Assembly (NCBI GenBank): GCA_005879045.1
Contig: VBLV01000022.1
Location: 1 to 10,105, forward strand
Direction: 5' to 3'
Length of the DNA: 10,105 bases
Source of the DNA: Methanobacteriota archaeon
GTDB taxonomy: Archaea > Thermoplasmatota > Thermoplasmata > RBG-16-68-12
Shown: positions 7,347 to 10,105 of the stretch, one piece after another
Layout of the letters: the number at the start of each line of letters is the position of its first letter
How positions within the stretch are numbered: the stretch's first letter is position 1
Program-made: the position numbers and the translations under genes
The notes under the pieces: generated by a model
Databases searched by the model: none
Told to the model about the DNA's origin: nothing
The model's input: only the letters and a program-made list of their open reading frames with translations

Positions 7347-7420
7347 TGCCGGGAGGCGGGGCCATCCACGCGTGCTCCGTGATTCTCACGCTATCACGGG
7401 TTGGTAACTACCACGAACAA

Positions 7421-7429
7421 TTTATATAT
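7421..7429 (+). promoter_or_regulatory. TATA box of the pilin-like gene
   Basis: TTTATATAT, preceded by CGAACAA as a plausible BRE, is a near-consensus archaeal TATA box in otherwise GC-rich DNA. Transcription would start about 25 bases further on, near 7449, giving a leader of about 33 bases that contains the ribosome binding site. Confidence 0.8.
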
Positions 7430-7468
7430 CGTCGGGTCGGGTGCGAGAGTGTTCTCCCTAAGCCCACC

Positions 7469-7474
7469 GGGAGG
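7469..7474 (+). promoter_or_regulatory. Ribosome binding site of the pilin-like gene
   Basis: GGGAGG lies seven bases before the ATG at 7482. It fixes the start there rather than at the in-frame TTG at 7401, which lies upstream of the TATA box and so would not be on the transcript. Confidence 0.75.
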
Positions 7475-7481
7475 CCATCTC

Positions 7482-9125
7482 ATGCGAACCATCCTCCGCG
7501 AAGACGAGTCGGGTGTGTCGGAAGTCATCGGCACGATCCTGATCCTCGCGATGACCGTCGTGCTGTTCTCCGTCATCATCGTCTGGGTGTCGGCCATCCC
7601 AACGCCCGCGGCGCAGGCCCGGACCGACATCCAGTCCGTGATGAACCCGATCTATAACCCGCTCGGCGTAGAGATCGGCGTGAATATCACGCTCACTCAC
7701 CAGGGCGGCGAGGCGATGCAGCCCGTGCCGACGATCATCTACGTGACGTCGCAGCGCGGCACGAACCCTCCGAAGACGGATATCGTCATCCTGCACAAGT
7801 TCAATGGCTTCCTGGCGACCCCGAGCGGCCTCCTGGATGGGACGGACAGCGTCTGGGACATCGGCGAGCGCTGGGCGTACAAGAGCACGGGTGCAACCGG
7901 TCTCCGGTCCTCGGACCAAATCACGATCATTATCGTCGATAACCTGAAGAGCATCATCCTGTGGACCGGCCCCATGAACGCGCCGGCCGGCACGCGTCCC
8001 CCGGTATTCGTCGACAAGTGGACCGACGGAATCTTGGCTACCGAAGAGATCGACCCGGTCCAAGCGACCCAGGGATTCTACATCTTCGCGAAAGTCACGG
8101 ACCCGGACAACGACCTGAATGTGAATTCGGTTTACGTGACGATCACCGCATGGTATGGGTCGGGCACTTCGTGTGCCGCCCCCCAACCGATGAATGATAA
8201 CGGGGTCTCCCCGGACCGCATCGCCGGAGACAAGATTTTCTCCTTCGGAGCGAACGCCTGCACGAAACCTCCATTTCCCGCCCTCAGCTGGGCCGGATCC
8301 ATCATTCTGCTGAATGCGACTGACTTGAAAGGCCACCAGACGACGACCCGTCTCGTCTTGGACGTGGCTGCGCCCCTCACGGGCGGAGGTGGGAATGGCG
8401 GGACGATCCCGAGCCAGCTGTGGCAATACATCGGGTACGTGCAGATCCGGACCGGGGAGGTCTGGGTGTCGAACCTAACTGCCCCGTACAACTCGCCGAG
8501 CACGTACCAGCCGTACCGGGTCACGCGAGCCCAACTTAACGGGAACGGCGGAGCCCTATTCCATTACAAGATGGTGAACCACGGCAACACCACGATCTTC
8601 ATCGATGGATGGAGTGAAGCGTTCTTCCAGAACACCCAGTCCGCGAGTGGTGCCGTCGCCTTCATTGTCGCGCCGTGCAGCACGGCGATCGCGGCGAACG
8701 CGGGCGGAGTCGCACCGTACCCCGGCACGGCCTTGAACATCAACGATTTCCAGTACGCGCATACCGGCTTGCCAGCCGGATGTTCGGTGACGAGTCCGAT
8801 CGCGGTCTTCGACATCAACACCTTCAACCAGGACACCGGTGGCACCCCGTACGTGATGCTAACGTACGCCAAGACACCATTCTCCACGGGCTCTGCCAAT
8901 GTCTGGGGCTCGGCCACCTTCTTCATGAGCATCCTCGTCTCGGGCATGGCGGGTCCCGCGAACTACACGTACCCGCAACTCACCGGGACCGGACCCAACC
9001 CGAACAGCTGCGGCGGGCTCGGACCGGCGTACAACCCCTTGAACCACCTGAACGACCCGATTGTGGCGTGCCGGACCTCGTGGTACGCCCAAGTGATTCC
9101 GTTTATCGGGATGGTCGTGTACTAG
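7482..9125 (+). CDS. Archaeal type IV pilin-like protein with a very large ectodomain
   Basis: This is a 547-residue protein. The N-terminus has the archaeal type IV pilin pattern: a short charged leader (MRTILREDES), then GVSEVIGTILILAMTVV and a hydrophobic segment to about residue 37. A prepilin peptidase would cut after Gly11, although position -2 is Ser, not the usual basic residue. LTHQGGEAMQP (71-81) matches the conserved HxGG region that follows in archaeal pilins. Residues about 172-300 form a beta domain with VTDPDNDLNVNSVYVTI and DNGVSPDRIAGDKIFSF, resembling ectodomain modules with a calcium-type D-x-D loop. A glycine-rich hinge (301-307) leads to a second, unrecognised domain (310-547). 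Six cysteines (231, 260, 399, 434, 510, 530) fall in neighbouring pairs that could form three disulfides, and there are about five N-x-S/T sequons. Most pilins are 100-200 residues, so this may be a minor or tip pilin, or a surface protein anchored by a pilin-type helix. It is divergent from the giant surface protein and about 6.5 kb from the ATPase. Confidence 0.9.
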   Translation: MRTILREDESGVSEVIGTILILAMTVVLFSVIIVWVSAIPTPAAQARTDIQSVMNPIYNPLGVEIGVNITLTHQGGEAMQPVPTIIYVTSQRGTNPPKTDIVILHKFNGFLATPSGLLDGTDSVWDIGERWAYKSTGATGLRSSDQITIIIVDNLKSIILWTGPMNAPAGTRPPVFVDKWTDGILATEEIDPVQATQGFYIFAKVTDPDNDLNVNSVYVTITAWYGSGTSCAAPQPMNDNGVSPDRIAGDKIFSFGANACTKPPFPALSWAGSIILLNATDLKGHQTTTRLVLDVAAPLTGGGGNGGTIPSQLWQYIGYVQIRTGEVWVSNLTAPYNSPSTYQPYRVTRAQLNGNGGALFHYKMVNHGNTTIFIDGWSEAFFQNTQSASGAVAFIVAPCSTAIAANAGGVAPYPGTALNINDFQYAHTGLPAGCSVTSPIAVFDINTFNQDTGGTPYVMLTYAKTPFSTGSANVWGSATFFMSILVSGMAGPANYTYPQLTGTGPNPNSCGGLGPAYNPLNHLNDPIVACRTSWYAQVIPFIGMVVY

Positions 9126-9425
9126 TTCGCGGAGCAGGTATCGGGGCAAACCCAGCCCCAAGCGTGGGCAGGCCAGTCTAGCCCGGTTTGCCTACCTGAT
9201 TGGGCGCAGCCCGCCTGGACTGCGCGCAAGCTGCGTTGTAGAGGCAGCTCCACCGAGCCCGCGGACATCCGGTCGGAACTCGATCTGAGCGTCGCACTCG
9301 CGCAGCGTGTCGTGGCGGCCGGAGACCCTCCGCGCACCGTCGGTCAGGTCCCGGCAGAAAGTTGAACCAGGTTGCCCGCTTGCCGGGAATGCATGGGTCG
9401 AGCAAGGGCCCAAACGGAGCCCGCG
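9126..9425. other. Gene-poor stretch after the pilin-like gene
   Basis: No gene is supported here. The pilin frame stays open after its TAG from 9126 to a TGA at 9363-9365, and part of it (ADIRSELDLSVALAQRVVAA) reads like an amphipathic helix, but it lacks an ATG or other reasonable start for that part. Structured elements include the stem at 9135-9198 and a smaller hairpin, GCGCAG (9204-9209) pairing with CTGCGC (9220-9225) across ten bases. No tRNA fold or TATA box is evident. Confidence 0.5.
9135..9198 (+). repeat. Imperfect 14-bp stem-loop downstream of the pilin stop
   Basis: GGCAAACC (9145-9152) is the exact reverse complement of GGTTTGCC (9185-9192), and CAGGTA (9135-9140) pairs with TACCTG (9193-9198), with a four-base bulge (9141-9144) on the left side. 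The 32-base loop contains a small inner hairpin, CCCA (9157-9160) with TGGG (9165-9168). It starts ten bases after the pilin stop codon. A transcript-end or mRNA-stabilising structure is the simplest reading; the remains of a mobile element with inverted ends is another. No U-tract follows. Confidence 0.5.
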
Positions 9426-9803
9426 GTGAGCCACGTATCCGATCCGAATGAGGTCCATCCCCTGCGCGACGGCGGGATCACGTGGGTGTTCTACTTCCGA
9501 CGCTCGGAGGTGCCCCCGCAGGAGCTCGCCATCGTTTCGCACGCCAAACGAGGAAGGCTTCTGCGTCTCGCGGTTACCTTCGGATCGGTGGACCCGGAAC
9601 TACGCGAGTATGGGAGTACGACGGCAGTCCATCTCTGGCAAATGGACACCCTGCCCTCGACGGTCTCGTGGCGCGAGGTCTTCGTCCATGTCTTCACTCA
9701 TGAGCCGCTGCATCACCTGATCGGCATGTTTCTTGCCGAGATGGCGGAGCGCGGAGACCAGGAATGGGTCATCCAGCAGCTCGGCGACGGTCGTTGGTGG
9801 TAG
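9426..9803 (+). CDS. Small protein with an HExxH motif, possible zincin-like fold
   Basis: I do not recognise the family. From the GTG at 9426 it is 125 residues; ACGGAG ends six bases before it, which is why I prefer it to the TTG at 9372 or the ATG at 9393 (143 or 136 residues). The first half alternates like beta strands (ITWVFYFRRS, 18-27; GRLLRLAVTFGSV, 43-55). The second half has FTHEPLHHLIGMFLAEMAE (90-108), containing H92-E93-P94-L95-H96, the zinc-binding HExxH pattern of metallopeptidases in a likely helix. Glu105, Glu108 or Glu113 could be a third ligand. A proline right after the glutamate is unusual for active enzymes, so it may be a non-catalytic metal-binding protein or a chance match. 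Third codon positions are mostly G or C, supporting this strand over the antisense frame at 9600-9851. There is no signal peptide, so it is probably cytoplasmic. It ends with GDGRWW. Confidence 0.55.
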   Translation: MSHVSDPNEVHPLRDGGITWVFYFRRSEVPPQELAIVSHAKRGRLLRLAVTFGSVDPELREYGSTTAVHLWQMDTLPSTVSWREVFVHVFTHEPLHHLIGMFLAEMAERGDQEWVIQQLGDGRWW

Positions 9804-9851
9804 GTCCACCCTTGTCGTGACATCGGCGTAGAAGCCCTCGTTCCCCGCCAC

Positions 9852-9872
9852 GCCCGCACTCCGGGGGCGGGC
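9852..9872 (+). repeat. GC-rich hairpin between the HExxH gene and the edge gene
   Basis: GCCCGC (9852-9857) and GCGGGC (9867-9872) form a perfect all-G/C six-base-pair stem with a nine-base loop, 12 bases before the ATG at 9885. It could be a transcript-end hairpin for the upstream gene or could block initiation at the next one. No T-tract follows it. Confidence 0.35.
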
Positions 9873-9884
9873 AAACTACCTCTA

Positions 9885-10105
9885 ATGAGTATCCCGGAAA
9901 TCCTTAACGAGTCAATTCTCCGCTGCCGGTCTTGGGTCTTGCGGAGCAATCGAGCGCTGAAAGCGTTAATCGCGGGCAATTCTATTCCGTTGTACGTCCG
10001 GGACGACGACAGTTTGGGACCCCCTTTACTCAGAATGGGGGAATTTCGAGAACTGGCTGAGGTATTACGGATGGGTGTTCTGGGCTCTGATCTTTCTATT
10101 GACTC
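9885..10105 (+). CDS. N-terminal part of an unrecognised gene, cut by the window edge
   Basis: An ATG at 9885 opens a frame of 73 codons that runs off the end with no stop. The protein begins MSIPEILNES and continues with a basic, mixed-hydrophobic region, then IPLYVRDDDSLGPPLLRMG (34-52) and EFRELAEVLRMGV (53-65). It is soluble-looking, without a signal peptide or membrane helix. The short strand followed by an RGEF-like turn and a helix is loosely reminiscent of the region before the SAM-binding fold in some FkbM-type methyltransferases, but that is a weak impression and the diagnostic motif would lie outside the window. No Shine-Dalgarno or TATA box is obvious. G+C is 96 of 180 (53%) over 9901-10080, with many codons ending in T or A (ATT, TTA, TCT, CTT), unlike the neighbours, so it may be a recently acquired gene. 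Confidence 0.55.
   Translation, partial: MSIPEILNESILRCRSWVLRSNRALKALIAGNSIPLYVRDDDSLGPPLLRMGEFRELAEVLRMGVLGSDLSID

Larger units (their letters stand above)
7002..7481. other. Divergent intergenic regulatory region
   Basis: There is no convincing gene in these 480 bases. The stretch 7081-7200 is an AT-rich island (47 G+C of 120, 39%) with several TATA-like runs on both strands, including TTCTTAAAAAGG at 7087-7098, CTTTTATC at 7173-7180 and AATAAAAG at 7191-7198. From about 7205 to 7400 the DNA is GC-rich again and unexplained, apart from a repeated short palindrome. It could hold a long leader, binding sites or a small RNA, but I see no structure that identifies one. Promoters for both flanking genes lie here. 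Confidence 0.7.

Noticed and set aside
7039..7407. A 122-codon plus-strand frame in the divergent intergenic region; residues 15-60 look helical.
   Set aside because: It covers the promoter elements and palindromes, has no ribosome binding site, and its second half is Arg/Pro/Ser-rich without protein character. The helical look comes from the AT-rich island.
7458..8426. A 322-codon minus-strand frame.
   Set aside because: It is antisense to the pilin-like gene, which has a TATA box, a Shine-Dalgarno sequence and a conserved N-terminus; the antisense product is Arg/Asp/Val-rich.
9126..9362. The pilin frame staying open for 79 codons after its TAG, suggesting read-through or a broken gene.
   Set aside because: Chance openness of this length is common at this G+C, the first part overlaps the stem-loop at 9135-9198, and there is no start codon for the more protein-like end.
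9600..9851. An 83-codon minus-strand frame with a plausible-looking N-terminal half.
   Set aside because: It is antisense to the HExxH gene, whose codons end mainly in G or C and which shows strand and helix patterns. Only one can be real, and the plus strand is favoured, though not decisively.
1..10105. tRNA or rRNA genes, CRISPR arrays, or insertion sequences.
   Set aside because: I found no cloverleaf or T-loop signature, no regularly spaced repeats and no transposase-like product on either strand.

Overview
This window looks like chromosomal DNA of a GC-rich archaeon, most plausibly a Thermoplasmatota-type (euryarchaeal) lineage. Four things point that way: an archaeal-type secretion ATPase, a protein with the archaeal type IV pilin N-terminus, a CARDB-repeat surface protein with a cytoplasmic zinc-ribbon tail, and archaeal promoter elements (a clean TATA box at 7421-7429 and a probable BRE/TATA pair at 7089-7103). 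Coding DNA is about 65% G+C where I counted it by hand. The lineage call is an inference from protein style; there is no rRNA here to confirm it.

Layout: (1) 2-1021, plus strand: the C-terminal part of an archaeal type II/IV secretion (pilus/archaellum-type) ATPase, cut by the window edge. (2) 1029-2162, minus strand: an MFS transporter resembling the fosmidomycin-resistance group, convergent with the ATPase and only 7 bases from it. (3) 2163-2399: a short region with a strong hairpin that has a competing third arm, and a doubtful 70-codon reading frame. (4) 2400-7001, minus strand: a 1533-residue single-pass surface protein that dominates the window. It has a signal peptide, two copies of a beta-helix plus small beta-sandwich module, three CARDB domains, one more Ig-like domain, a membrane helix, and a cytoplasmic tail with three four-cysteine zinc ribbons. 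(5) 7002-7481: a divergent intergenic region with an AT-rich island (39% G+C over 7081-7200), promoter elements for both flanking genes and several palindromes. (6) 7482-9125, plus strand: a 547-residue protein with an archaeal type IV pilin N-terminus and a very large, probably disulfide-bonded ectodomain. (7) 9126-9425: non-coding DNA with an imperfect 14-bp stem just after the pilin stop. (8) 9426-9803, plus strand: a small protein with an HExxH motif. (9) 9885-10105, plus strand: the first 73 codons of a gene running off the end, with clearly lower G+C.

The most coherent reading is a cell-surface locus. The pilin-like protein and the giant receptor-like protein are divergently transcribed from one shared regulatory region, and a pilus-type secretion ATPase lies nearby. 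The receptor-like protein has features suited to carrying information or force across the membrane: adhesive modules outside and zinc ribbons plus charged helices inside. Whether the ATPase drives assembly of this particular pilin cannot be told from the window; the usual TadC/FlaJ-type membrane partner gene is not in the sequence shown.
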